Shown here: positions 25,054 to 33,925 of the stretch, piece after piece | Position numbering within the stretch: position 1 is the stretch's first letter | Layout of the letters: every line of letters starts with the position of its first letter | Source: Variovorax sp. WS11 | Lineage (GTDB): Bacteria > Pseudomonadota > Gammaproteobacteria > Burkholderiales > Burkholderiaceae_C | Length of the DNA: 64,000 nucleotides | NCBI RefSeq assembly: GCF_010499245.1 | Contig: NZ_JAAGOW010000004.1 | Location: 868,001-932,000 of the forward strand | Direction of reading: 5' to 3' | Translations under genes and position numbers: made by a program | The notes under the pieces: model-generated | The model's input: only the letters and a program-made list of their open reading frames with translations | Database searches by the model: none | Told to the model about the DNA's origin: nothing

Positions 25054-25794
25054 TCAGACGGCGGTGTAGCCGCCGTCCACGGTCACCTCGGTGCCCGTGA
25101 TGAATGACGCCTCATCGCTGGCCAGGAAGAGCGCCAGGCTGGCGATCTCGGAGGGTTCTGCGATGCGCTTTACCGGATTTGCATCGATGATCGCCTTCAT
25201 GTATTCGGGCGGCAGCGATTCAGCCATGGACGTCCGCACCGTTCCGGGCAGAATGGCGTTGGCGCGGATGCCTTGGGCCGCGTACTCGACCGCCGCGGTC
25301 TTGGTCAACTGCTTGACGGCTCCTTTGGCGGCACAGTAGGCTGACATTTTCGGGAACGCGACGTTTGCAGCCATTGAGGAAATGTTGATGATCGAACCTC
25401 CACCGCTGTCGAGAATCAGCGGAATGCCATGGCGCATGCCGAGGAACACGGCCCGGAGATTGACGGAGAGGACACAGTCCCACTCCTCCTCAGGGTAGTC
25501 GCCCGTGAGGGCCATATGCCCTTCGATTCCGGCGTTGTTGCACAGCACGTGCAGCGCTCCGAACCGCGACACCGCTGCGGCCAACATTGCTTGCACCTGC
25601 GTCGACTCGCAGACGTCGGCTTGGAACGGCAGGCAGTTCGCGCCAAGCTCCGCCAATTCGTTCTGCTTTCCGGACACGTCGGCGGCAACGACGCGCGCGC
25701 CCTCGGCCACAAAGCATTCGACAATCGCACGGCCGATACCACAACCCGCTCCGGTGACGACAGCCACCTTACCTTCCAGTCTTCCTGTGATCAC
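25054..25794 (-). CDS. Short-chain dehydrogenase/reductase (classical)
   Basis: A 246-residue classical SDR with an intact tetrad: VTGAGCGIGRAI (TGxxxGxG), NNAGIEG, Ser in INISSMAANV, YCAAKGAV as YxxxK, then GIRANAILPGTVRT and the C-terminal SFITGTEVTVDGGY. GTG 25794 is chosen for the AGGAG 7 nt upstream; residues before it do not match the family. Forty nt after the ferredoxin stop. Probably oxidises a hydroxyl made by the P450 or a later alcohol. Confidence 0.92.
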   Translation of the reverse strand: MITGRLEGKVAVVTGAGCGIGRAIVECFVAEGARVVAADVSGKQNELAELGANCLPFQADVCESTQVQAMLAAAVSRFGALHVLCNNAGIEGHMALTGDYPEEEWDCVLSVNLRAVFLGMRHGIPLILDSGGGSIINISSMAANVAFPKMSAYCAAKGAVKQLTKTAAVEYAAQGIRANAILPGTVRTSMAESLPPEYMKAIIDANPVKRIAEPSEIASLALFLASDEASFITGTEVTVDGGYTAV

Positions 25795-25834
25795 TTCGCT
25801 GCTCCTTTGACGACGCCCACCGCAACTCAATCGA

Positions 25835-26149
25835 TTAATCCGCCGGTGCTACTGACACAGTCAGGCCATCCAGGTTCTCACGCAGAACGAGCTGACATGA
25901 AAGCCTCGAATTCAGTCGTCGATGATCCGAGGAGTCGAGCAACTCGTTCTCGCCCGCCGACACCGGGGAGAGCTGTTCTTCAAAACCAGGATGGACGTAG
26001 ACATGGCACGTGGCACACGAGCAACATCCGCCGCACAATGCTTCGACCTCGTCGACTGCAGACCGGATGACATGCATGACGGTGTCGCCCTCGTCGCCAT
26101 GCACTTGCTGCGACGCGCCGTTCCTTGATATCAATGTGATGGCAACCAC
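25835..26149 (-). CDS. [2Fe-2S] ferredoxin, putidaredoxin type
   Basis: A 104-residue ferredoxin carrying electrons from the FAD reductase to the P450. Cluster ligands are Cys39, Cys45, Cys48 (ALCGGCCSCATCHVYV) and Cys85 (RLSCQL); the spacing is that of putidaredoxin (39, 45, 48, 86), and the length is nearly the same. GTG 26149 is chosen for the GGAG 6 nt upstream. It lies downstream of the P450 and SnoaL-like genes on the same strand; its reductase partner is probably 30189-31445. Confidence 0.93.
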   Translation of the reverse strand: MVAITLISRNGASQQVHGDEGDTVMHVIRSAVDEVEALCGGCCSCATCHVYVHPGFEEQLSPVSAGENELLDSSDHRRLNSRLSCQLVLRENLDGLTVSVAPAD

Positions 26150-26223
26150 TTTTCTCTCCAATTCATATAGGTAGTCGGCGTCGATGGGTCTGCATCTCGC
26201 CGGTGATGGGATGAGCAGACTCG

Positions 26224-26775
26224 TCACCGTCCATGTGCTGCGTGCCAGGCCTGCCAGGCAGGATCCGATTCCGGATAGTCGGCCGCCCGCCATTCATTTC
26301 CGGCAAGGACACGCTCAGGCTGCCGAAGCCGCGAGACATAGTCGACCATCGGAACGTAGTACAGAAAGGCCAGCACGCGCTCCTGAAACTTCCATTGACC
26401 ATCGGTACGGCGGTAGACATCTTGGTACCGGAGCCCCGCAATGCTTGCCTTTCCGTTCGGCGTCGTCTCGGCATGGGACAGCACGATGCCCTCGGCGCGA
26501 TCCGGATCGGTAGCGTCGAACTTCACGATGCGATCGTGGGTCCAGTGATAAGCCGGGCCCCTGATCTTAAACATCTCGTTGAACATGGCCATCGTCGCGT
26601 CGATCCCCCGCGCATTCATCGAACCATTGACCGATCGAATCACGATCTCGGGGATGAAAAGGCTTGCGAGCTTGTCGGTATCCCGAAAGTCGCACGCAAT
26701 GCCGTATTCAGTGCAGATCTCTGCGATCAACGCGCGGGACTCGAGCCGATCGATGCGTTGATGAAGATCACTCAC
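26224..26775 (-). CDS. SnoaL-like / NTF2-fold protein
   Basis: A 183-residue cone-fold protein: ALIAEICTEYGIACDFRDTD near the N-terminus, RYQDVYRRTDGQWKFQERVL in the C-terminal sheet. The fold serves hydratases, isomerases and small-subunit roles. GTG 26775 has GGAGG 5 nt upstream and overlaps the P450 stop by 8 nt, so translation is coupled. Sitting between P450 and ferredoxin, it may process the hydroxylated product, for example by dehydration (inference). Confidence 0.85.
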   Translation of the reverse strand: MSDLHQRIDRLESRALIAEICTEYGIACDFRDTDKLASLFIPEIVIRSVNGSMNARGIDATMAMFNEMFKIRGPAYHWTHDRIVKFDATDPDRAEGIVLSHAETTPNGKASIAGLRYQDVYRRTDGQWKFQERVLAFLYYVPMVDYVSRLRQPERVLAGNEWRAADYPESDPAWQAWHAAHGR

Positions 26776-28042
26776 TGAGGCCTCCCCGCTGAATGTTCTG
26801 CCCGACATTCCATCTAAGCGGTACGTTAGAGATTCCCACGACAATGCCAGGCAGGTAGGTCGACTTCGAATTTGGTACTAGTTCGAACTCGGGAATCCGC
26901 GCCAGCCACTCCTGCAGGGTCACGATGATCTCCAACCTCGCCAGGTGCATGCCCGCACAGCGATGCGCGCCTTCGCCGAAGGTTGTGTGACTCATCGTCT
27001 TGCGTTGGAAGTCCAGCTTCATCGGGCACTCGTTCTCTCGCTCATCCAAACCGGACAAGGCCGTCGGGAGCAGGATCATCTCGCCCCTTTTTAGCTCCAC
27101 CCCGCTATAGATCTGATCGTTCGCCACCATGCGCGCCTCGGCCACCAATGGAAACCGACGGAACATCTCTTCGACACAGCGCGGAATGCGCGATGGATCG
27201 CTCGTCAGTTCCTTGACCCGATCGGGATGCTTCCCCAAGTAGGCGAACAAGAAGCCGATGAAGTTGACGGTCGTATCCAGGCCGGCGAGCAAGACCAGCG
27301 AGACAAGGCTCAGTGTTTCACGCTCCGTCATCGCGCGACCATCAACTTCGCTGTTCACGATGTCGCTCAGTAGATCGTCACCAGGCTTGCCCCTTCGCGC
27401 TTCGACTGCAGGCCGAACATAGTCAAAAAAATCATTCCGGGCGGCCTCGAAGCCGGCGACCATTTCGTCAGGCGTCGCACCCGTGACCTTCACCATCCGA
27501 GTCGCGAGGTCGGCAAGGCGCTCGGTGTCCGCTCTGGGCAACCCCGCCATTTCCAGGAAGACATAGATCGGAAACTTGCTTGCGAAATCTGTGCAGATGT
27601 CGCATTCGCCCTTTCCTTTGATCTCGTCGATCATCGAAGCGGCAAGTTGCCGAATCGGCTCTTCGAGCTTACGCACCTCGCGTAGGTTCAGCGCTTTGTT
27701 GAGAATCTCGCGAAACGGCGTGTGTTCGGGCGGATCCATGCGGACCGGGATCATGTCGTACTTCTCCCCGACGGCCTTGGGGAGGTACATTACCTCGCTC
27801 GTGAAACGTTGATAGTCGGCATAGATTTCCCGAATCATCGATCCGCGCAGCGCCACCCAGTGACCGCCGTTGTGAGGGGTCCAAACCAGGTCATGGTTGT
27901 TCTCATTGCGCATGCGAACCCAGGACTCGTGGTAGTCCTCGTCGCCTACGATGTGGTTATACATGTCTATGTTCGACACCCTTTCCTTAGGGACATGGGA
28001 CGGGGCGGCCGGCTGCGAAGGTGATGTTGATGTGCTGGTCAT
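26768..28042 (-). CDS. Cytochrome P450, CYP101 (P450cam)-like
   Basis: A 424-residue bacterial P450. I-helix LLAGLDTTVNF keeps the Asp-Thr proton relay; K-helix EMFR is ExxR; heme Cys is about residue 362 in FGEGAHRCAGMHLAR. It resembles P450cam along its length: DLVWTxxNGGHW, MIREIYADY, IPxxMDPPE, SGLDEREN, MSHTTFG, LEIIVTLQEWL. The Tyr that hydrogen-bonds camphor (Tyr96 in P450cam) has a counterpart in KYDMIP, while neighbouring contacts differ (Thr101 to Val, Asp297 to Glu). A camphor- or terpenoid-like substrate is likely but not proven. The ferredoxin, reductase and alcohol dehydrogenase genes are all nearby, as in the camDCAB locus. Confidence 0.93.
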   Translation of the reverse strand: MTSTSTSPSQPAAPSHVPKERVSNIDMYNHIVGDEDYHESWVRMRNENNHDLVWTPHNGGHWVALRGSMIREIYADYQRFTSEVMYLPKAVGEKYDMIPVRMDPPEHTPFREILNKALNLREVRKLEEPIRQLAASMIDEIKGKGECDICTDFASKFPIYVFLEMAGLPRADTERLADLATRMVKVTGATPDEMVAGFEAARNDFFDYVRPAVEARRGKPGDDLLSDIVNSEVDGRAMTERETLSLVSLVLLAGLDTTVNFIGFLFAYLGKHPDRVKELTSDPSRIPRCVEEMFRRFPLVAEARMVANDQIYSGVELKRGEMILLPTALSGLDERENECPMKLDFQRKTMSHTTFGEGAHRCAGMHLARLEIIVTLQEWLARIPEFELVPNSKSTYLPGIVVGISNVPLRWNVGQNIQRGGLSE

Positions 28043-28078
28043 GTGAGTCTTCAGATTGGTTTCATTGACAGCCTGGCA

Positions 28079-29164
28079 TCAGGCAAGAGCTGGGTCGATA
28101 ATGGCCTTAACGGCCGAGCCGGACTGCACCGCTTCCAGCGCACTTGTTGCCTCGCGAATGCCGAACCTGTGCGTGATCAAGCTCGCCAGGCCGAATCGCT
28201 CCTGGTTGTCACAGGCGACACGCAGCGCGCGGTGGTAGTGCTTGGGCTTGGAGAAGGTGTAGCCGTGGAGGGAGATGTTCTTGTTCGCGAATAGCGCCGG
28301 CTGGATCGTCTGGGAACGCAACTGCCCCCAGATGCCGAGAACGACATAGCGGCCGTGGTGACCGACCAGGCTGAGACCTTCTGAAAACGCCTGCGTTGCC
28401 CCCGCAGCCTCGATGACTAAGTCCGGGCCCGCGAGTCCGACGATGTCTTGCACCTGTCGGAGGCGCTCGTCGGCGCTTCCGCGAAGAGAAATAGTCGCAG
28501 TCGCTCCGAGGCGGCGCGCCACGTCGAGGCGGAGATCGGAACCATCCAGCACGATTATGTGGCGTGCGCCAGTCAATGAGGCCAGCAAGACCGCAGACAA
28601 GCCAACCGGGCCTGCCCCCTGGATCAACACGCTCTCGCCTGCGCGAATGTTCCCAGCACGGTCCAGCCCGCCGATGACCGTGGGCAGCGCGCAACCCAAG
28701 GCGGCGACTGCATCAACCGATCCGTTTTCCGGCAGCCGGTAGAACGCCATGCCGGGAGGCAGGCAGGCGTACTCGGCATACGAGCCCCAATTCGGCTTGT
28801 GGGCGTCCTCGAAGAATGCGCTGTTCTCACAGGGTACGGCTTCGAGCACGGTGCAGGAGTAGCAGCGATGGCACAGTTTGAATGGAACCCAATAGATCAG
28901 GTCACCCTGCTTGATCGGCGTGCCGCAGTAGTCCTTGTCAAGGCCCTTGCCTATCTTCTCCACCCGACCGATGCCCTCGTGTCCGAGGACGATGGGAAAC
29001 GGCATCGTCCCGGCGTCTCCGTTGGTGATGTGGACGTCACTTCCGCACACGCCGCCCACAACGACACACACCAGCACGCCGCCGTCTTGGGGATCGGGCA
29101 CAGGGACATCCCAGGTTTCCAGTTGATGCGGTTTCACTAGAACCGCGGCCTTGCCTGTCTTCAT
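28079..29164 (-). CDS. Zinc-containing alcohol dehydrogenase (MDR family)
   Basis: A 361-residue medium-chain dehydrogenase. Catalytic zinc: Cys and Asp in GGVCGSDVHITNGD, His-Glu in VLGHEGIGRVE. A structural-zinc-like Cys set is visible in KLCHRCYSCTVLEAVPCE. Rossmann motif GAGPVGLSAV. ATG 29164 starts the family-like KAAVLVKPHQLETWDVP. It lies 36 nt before the P450 and probably oxidises the hydroxylated product, as the 5-exo-hydroxycamphor dehydrogenase does in camphor catabolism (inference from context). Confidence 0.9.
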   Translation of the reverse strand: MKTGKAAVLVKPHQLETWDVPVPDPQDGGVLVCVVVGGVCGSDVHITNGDAGTMPFPIVLGHEGIGRVEKIGKGLDKDYCGTPIKQGDLIYWVPFKLCHRCYSCTVLEAVPCENSAFFEDAHKPNWGSYAEYACLPPGMAFYRLPENGSVDAVAALGCALPTVIGGLDRAGNIRAGESVLIQGAGPVGLSAVLLASLTGARHIIVLDGSDLRLDVARRLGATATISLRGSADERLRQVQDIVGLAGPDLVIEAAGATQAFSEGLSLVGHHGRYVVLGIWGQLRSQTIQPALFANKNISLHGYTFSKPKHYHRALRVACDNQERFGLASLITHRFGIREATSALEAVQSGSAVKAIIDPALA

Positions 29165-29174
29165 ATCGGACCCT

Positions 29175-29432
29175 TCAACAAATTGACTGCATTGCAGCGC
29201 CGCAGTGCACATCCGAATCGCGCCGCAAACCAAGCATTTCGATGCTGCGCTTCCGTAGCAGCTCTGAATCACTCATTAGTGCGCATTGCAAGCACTCGTC
29301 GGCGTAAATCGTGTCGCGTTGCAAGCGCGACAGATCCACCCACCAACCCATGCCAGCCATCAGCCATTTAAAGTCGACCAGTTTGAGAAGGCGATCGCTT
29401 CCCTCCGGGTCTTTGATGTGTGCTGTCTTCAT
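29175..29432 (-). CDS. Small conserved-looking protein of unknown function
   Basis: An 85-residue frame between hydrolase and alcohol dehydrogenase genes, 10 nt before the latter. The central part (LLKLVDFKWLMAGMGWWVDL, then SRLQRDTIYADECLQCAL) is Trp-rich, soluble and looks like a small helical protein I have seen unannotated in Burkholderiales; I cannot name a domain. ATG 29432 has no strong ribosome site; TTG 29444 is in frame. Operon position supports a real gene. Confidence 0.6.
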   Translation of the reverse strand: MKTAHIKDPEGSDRLLKLVDFKWLMAGMGWWVDLSRLQRDTIYADECLQCALMSDSELLRKRSIEMLGLRRDSDVHCGAAMQSIC

Positions 29433-29459
29433 AAGTACAACCAACGTTTAGTGCCAGCA

Positions 29460-30164
29460 CTAGGGAAGCGCCGCTTCGACGAGGATCTCGGCAACCCGCT
29501 CGGGTCGTTCGACCATGATCGAATGCCCCCCTGAATCGACCGAGATGACGCGGGCGCCTGCGTCGTTGCGGAAGCGGTCGTACATCCCTTCGCAGATGCC
29601 GCCCAATGCATAGACATACACGCGCCGGCGGACGGCCGCGGCTCGACCCTGCAGGCTGATGGCCTGAACGAAGCAGGCGAAGGGATGCGCGGTTACTTTG
29701 CCATCGATCCAAGCCCAGTCTCCGGGCTGAGCCGTGTCGAATGCGGACGCAGGCGTCGGTGCCACCATCAGGCCGCCGCCCTCGGCCACCTTTGCGACGA
29801 AGAACTGCATGTACTCGGGCCTCAGCGTGAACAACGTGTTCCCGTCCTCCGGCACAAGCCCGTCCAGATAGACCAATGCTGAGATGCGATCGGGCAGCTG
29901 CTCAGCCACGCCGGTGATGACCATCCCGCCATAGGAATGGCCGAGAAGGACTACATCGGACAGGTCCTCCCAGAGGATCGTGTTAGCGACGTCGGCGATG
30001 TGCGTGTCCAGGTTGATCGGCATGCAGGCGAGGTGAGAGCGCTCCCCCAGACCGGTCAGGGTTGGGGTGTACACCTCGTGACCGGAGGCGCGCAGCAGCT
30101 TTGCCACGCGGCGAAACGCCCATCCACCGTGAAAGCCTCCATGGACGAGAACAAAGGTTGCCAT
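29460..30164 (-). CDS. Alpha/beta hydrolase (esterase type)
   Basis: A 234-residue alpha/beta hydrolase. Oxyanion region LVHGGFHGGWAF at residues 6-17, nucleophile Ser in VVLLGHSYGGMV (about residue 76), catalytic His in SGGHSIMVERP near the C-terminus. It resembles the plant-esterase-like salicylate/methyl-ester group. ATG 30164 has AAAGGAG 8 nt upstream. In this cluster it may open a lactone or hydrolyse an ester; the Baeyer-Villiger operon 11 kb away lacks its own hydrolase. Confidence 0.9.
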   Translation of the reverse strand: MATFVLVHGGFHGGWAFRRVAKLLRASGHEVYTPTLTGLGERSHLACMPINLDTHIADVANTILWEDLSDVVLLGHSYGGMVITGVAEQLPDRISALVYLDGLVPEDGNTLFTLRPEYMQFFVAKVAEGGGLMVAPTPASAFDTAQPGDWAWIDGKVTAHPFACFVQAISLQGRAAAVRRRVYVYALGGICEGMYDRFRNDAGARVISVDSGGHSIMVERPERVAEILVEAALP

Positions 30165-30188
30165 GACGTTGTCTCCTTTTCGGACTGT

Positions 30189-31445
30189 TCAGTCTTTCGC
30201 TTGGGCGATGGCGCCAGACGGAAGCAGTGATTTGAGTTTGACGGCGGGGTCGGACAGCGCGGCGACGTCCGGTTCTGCGCGCTGCTGGATCAGCGCCTTG
30301 CCCTGCACGTAGTCCCTCACGGCGTTCACGCAGTCCAGAGCCAGGACGCGCCCTTGCTTCAGATACACCACCGAAAAGCTGCCCTGCGCCGGGTCGCCGC
30401 GCACCACTACGCTGTCGTGACCGCCGGATAAGCCGACGGTCTGCAGCTTCAGGTCGTACTGGTCGGACCAGAACCACGGGACGGCGTCGTACGACGCACG
30501 TTCGCCGGCTATGAACCGCGCCACCACCTTCGCCTGATCGTTCGCGTTCTGAACCGACTCGAGCCGGATCGGCAACGACTGCGCCGAGTACTTGTTCACG
30601 TGGGCCGCGCAGTCGCCAATAGCGAACACGTCAGGCAGCACGCTTCGACAGAATTCGTCGACCTCGACGCCATTCGTTTCCGGCAGACCCGCTGCCCGCA
30701 GGGGCTCCACGGCGGGTTGAATGCCGATGCCGACGATGACCATTTCGGCGGGAAGCACCGTGCCATCACTCAGGGCGACACCGGTGACCCTTGCGCCGTT
30801 TCCGACCAGGCGGTCTACCCCAGTGCCCAGCCGCACGTCGACTCCGCGGGATCGATGCTCGCGGGCATAGAAGTCGGAGAGGCACTGCCCGGCGACACGG
30901 GCAAGGACGCGGTCCTGCACCTCGACAATGGTGACCAACTTGCCGAGCTGGACCAGCACCGCTGCGGCCTCCAGGCCGATGTAGCCACCACCAATCACCA
31001 CGACGTTGCGCGTGTCTGCCAGCTCGCTAGTCATGCGATCCACGTCCATTCGGTTGCGTACTGAGTGAACGCCGCAAAGCTCGCCTCCAGCGCAAGGGAG
31101 TCGACGCGGCGCGCCGCCGGTCGCCCATATCATGACGCCATAGGTCAAGGCCAGCCCGGCTGACGTCGTCACATGATGCTCGGCCGCGTCCACGCCCACC
31201 ACGCGGTGGCCCAGCAGCATCTGGATCTCGTGGCTTGTCCAGAAGCCCGCCGGACGCAGCAAAATGTTGTCAAACGTTTTCCGTCCCAGGAGGTATTCCT
31301 TGGACAACGGCGGCCGCTCATACGGAAGCTCGGTCTCTTCGCCGACGATCGCGATAGAGCCGGAGAACTTGTTCTGGCGAAGCGCTGCGGCTGCTTGGGC
31401 GCCGGCGTGTCCGGCACCGACGATGAGGATGTCTGTATGTTGCAT
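30189..31445 (-). CDS. FAD-dependent ferredoxin reductase (putidaredoxin reductase type)
   Basis: A 418-residue flavoprotein close in size to putidaredoxin reductase. FAD motif ILIVGAGHAGAQAAAAL at the N-terminus, ELPYERPPLSKEYLLG, NADH motif VVVIGGGYIGLEAAAVL (about residue 150), second FAD motif DVFAIGDCA (about 280), and a reductase C-terminal domain. ATG 31445 is chosen as the first that gives the family start. It transfers electrons from NAD(P)H to the ferredoxin at 25835. It lies 31 nt after the MMPL transporter stop. Confidence 0.92.
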   Translation of the reverse strand: MQHTDILIVGAGHAGAQAAAALRQNKFSGSIAIVGEETELPYERPPLSKEYLLGRKTFDNILLRPAGFWTSHEIQMLLGHRVVGVDAAEHHVTTSAGLALTYGVMIWATGGAPRRLPCAGGELCGVHSVRNRMDVDRMTSELADTRNVVVIGGGYIGLEAAAVLVQLGKLVTIVEVQDRVLARVAGQCLSDFYAREHRSRGVDVRLGTGVDRLVGNGARVTGVALSDGTVLPAEMVIVGIGIQPAVEPLRAAGLPETNGVEVDEFCRSVLPDVFAIGDCAAHVNKYSAQSLPIRLESVQNANDQAKVVARFIAGERASYDAVPWFWSDQYDLKLQTVGLSGGHDSVVVRGDPAQGSFSVVYLKQGRVLALDCVNAVRDYVQGKALIQQRAEPDVAALSDPAVKLKSLLPSGAIAQAKD

Positions 31446-31476
31446 ATGACCTACCCGCACAGAATCGTTCGGACCT

Positions 31477-33906
31477 TCACGCGGCAGCCGCCGCGACTTC
31501 ACCGCGGGCTGCCGGCGCTCTCTTGCCCGGCTTCAGCAAGAAGGTGGCAAGGCTCGGCACGATGACCAGCGCCCCGAGCATGTTCCACAGGAACATGAAT
31601 GCGAGGAGGATTCCCATGTCCGCCTGGAACTTGATTGGCGACCACGCCCATGTGATGACGGCTGCAGCCAGGGTGACGCCGATCAGTGCCACCACCTTGC
31701 CGGTGAAGACGAGCGCACTGGTGTACGCATCGCCTACACCGGCGCCTCGCCGCTGGGCCACCAGGAACACGGTCATCAGGTACAGTGAATAGTCGACGCC
31801 GATGCCCACGCCCAAGGCGATTACGGGCAGCGTGGCGACCTTGATGCCAATGCCAAGCATCACCATCAATGCTTCTGCCAGCACGGAGGTCACCATAAGA
31901 GGAACTATGGCGACGACCACAGCCCTCCAACTCCTGAACGTGATGAAGCACAGCACGATCACCGCGGCATAGACATACAACAGCATCGTACGGTTGGCTT
32001 GCGCCACTGCGATGTTGGTGGCCGCCTGGATGCCGGCATTCCCAGCGGCCAGCAGGAACTTGCGGTCCGCTGTGTCATGTATTGCGGCAAACGCCTGGAC
32101 CTTGTCAACCACGCGCGCCAGGGTCTCGGCCTTGTGGTCGGACAGGAAGGCGATCAGCGGTGCCACGCTCTTGCCGTCATTGATCATTTCCGGGTTGGAT
32201 GCGTAGACGTAGTCAATGGCATCGCCCACGACGTACGGGTCGCGGTTGATCGTGATCCACTTGGGCGAACCCTCGAACCCAGCGGCTGTGTAGGTGCGGG
32301 CAAGACTGGCAACAGAAACCGTCGTCTGCACACCCGGCACATCGCGCAGCTCCTCTTCGAGACGGTCCATCTCCAGCATCGTCTGGTAGCTGATCAGGCC
32401 ATTTGTAGAGGTGGTCACCACCACGGCGAACTGGTCGCTGGACAGTTGGTAATGGCTGGTGATGTAGGCGTTGTCCTGGTTATACCGAGACTCGGGCCGC
32501 AGTTCCGGCGCGCCAGGATCCAGGTCGCCCACCTTGAGGCCTTGGGCGATCACCAGGCCGAACCCCGTCAGCACCGCCGTCACCACGAGCACCACAATCG
32601 CCGGCTTGCGCTCCGTGAAGCGGCCGAACACACGCACGATGGGGTGATCGCCTTCCGCGCTGCGTGTTGCCCTCGCTGCCGCATTGGCGCTTACCCCGGT
32701 ATAGGACAGGAGCACGGGAAGCAGGATCAGGTTGGTGAAGATCAGGATGGCCACGCCGATGCTGGCCTCGAGCGCGAGGGTGCGGATCACCGGGATGTCG
32801 ACGACCATGAGCACCGCGAAGCCGACCGCATCGGCAAGTAGCGCGGTGAGCCCGGCGAGGAACAGCCGGCGGAACGTGTAGCGCGCGGCCACGTACCGGT
32901 GTGTACCGTGGCCGATGTCCTGCATGATGCCGTTCATCTTCTGAGCCCCGTGCGAGACGCCGATGGCGAAGATCAGGAATGGCACGAGCACCGAGTACGG
33001 ATCGATCACGAAGCCCATCAGCCGCATCACGCCGAGCTGCCAAAGCACCGCAACCGCCGAGCACGTCACCACGATCGCAGTACTGCGCACGCAACGCGTG
33101 TACACGTAGATGATCAGCGTGGCGATCAGTGCCGCGATGAAGAAATACATGAACACTTCGATCAACCCGTGGATCAGTTCGCCCACCAGTTGGGCAAAGC
33201 CGATCACGTGGATGCGCACGCCCTTCGCCTCGTACTTGTCGCGAATCTCGGACAGGCGGTCGCGAAATGCCTTGTAGTCCAGCGGCTTGCCGGTGGCTGA
33301 ATCATTGTCCAGCAAGGGCAGAAAGATCATCGAGGAACGCTGGTCATTCGCCACCAGCGAACCCAGAATGCCAGAGCGCTGAACGTTCTGCTGCAGTGTC
33401 TGCAGCGCGGCTGGGGACCCGTCGTAGTTGTCCGGCATCACCGAGCCACCCTTGTAGCCCTCCTCGGTGATCTCGGTCCAGCGCACCACGGGCATCCACA
33501 GTGACTTCATAAAGGATCGGTCGACGCCCGGGATCAGGAAGACCGCGTCATTGATCTCGCGAAGGACAGCCAGGTAGGCCGGGTCATAGATTCCACCGCT
33601 ATCGCCAGCCCGCGCGTTCTCCACGACGATTCGCACCGAATTGCCGAGCCCCCGCAGCGAGGCCGCATTGGCGCGATAGTTTTGGATGAATGGATGCGAG
33701 GTCGGCATCATCTTCTCGAAGCTGGCATTGACCTCCAGCTTCGTGGCGGACAGCCCCAGCAGCAAGGTGACGATTGCGCACGCCGCCACTAGGATCACGC
33801 GGTAGTTGAAGATCAGCCGCTCGAGCAACGTGCCCGAACGCTCGTCGAAGTCGAACCTTTGTGCCACGACGGGCATCGTGTTGGACTGAGCAGAGGCGAG
33901 TGCCAT
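31477..33906 (-). CDS. RND/MMPL-family transporter
   Basis: An 809-residue inner-membrane protein with two MMPL halves. Each half has one helix, a large periplasmic domain and a cluster of five helices (first cluster about residues 250-400, second about 620-790). GVGIGVDYSLYLMTVFL carries the Asp-Tyr motif of the proton path. Homologues occur with DUF1302, DUF1329 and YCF48 proteins exactly as here and are thought to move hydrophobic molecules across the envelope of degraders. ATG 33906 follows the YCF48 stop by 19 nt. Confidence 0.92.
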   Translation of the reverse strand: MALASAQSNTMPVVAQRFDFDERSGTLLERLIFNYRVILVAACAIVTLLLGLSATKLEVNASFEKMMPTSHPFIQNYRANAASLRGLGNSVRIVVENARAGDSGGIYDPAYLAVLREINDAVFLIPGVDRSFMKSLWMPVVRWTEITEEGYKGGSVMPDNYDGSPAALQTLQQNVQRSGILGSLVANDQRSSMIFLPLLDNDSATGKPLDYKAFRDRLSEIRDKYEAKGVRIHVIGFAQLVGELIHGLIEVFMYFFIAALIATLIIYVYTRCVRSTAIVVTCSAVAVLWQLGVMRLMGFVIDPYSVLVPFLIFAIGVSHGAQKMNGIMQDIGHGTHRYVAARYTFRRLFLAGLTALLADAVGFAVLMVVDIPVIRTLALEASIGVAILIFTNLILLPVLLSYTGVSANAAARATRSAEGDHPIVRVFGRFTERKPAIVVLVVTAVLTGFGLVIAQGLKVGDLDPGAPELRPESRYNQDNAYITSHYQLSSDQFAVVVTTSTNGLISYQTMLEMDRLEEELRDVPGVQTTVSVASLARTYTAAGFEGSPKWITINRDPYVVGDAIDYVYASNPEMINDGKSVAPLIAFLSDHKAETLARVVDKVQAFAAIHDTADRKFLLAAGNAGIQAATNIAVAQANRTMLLYVYAAVIVLCFITFRSWRAVVVAIVPLMVTSVLAEALMVMLGIGIKVATLPVIALGVGIGVDYSLYLMTVFLVAQRRGAGVGDAYTSALVFTGKVVALIGVTLAAAVITWAWSPIKFQADMGILLAFMFLWNMLGALVIVPSLATFLLKPGKRAPAARGEVAAAAA

Positions 33907-33925
33907 GGTCTGGTACGAGGTTGTG

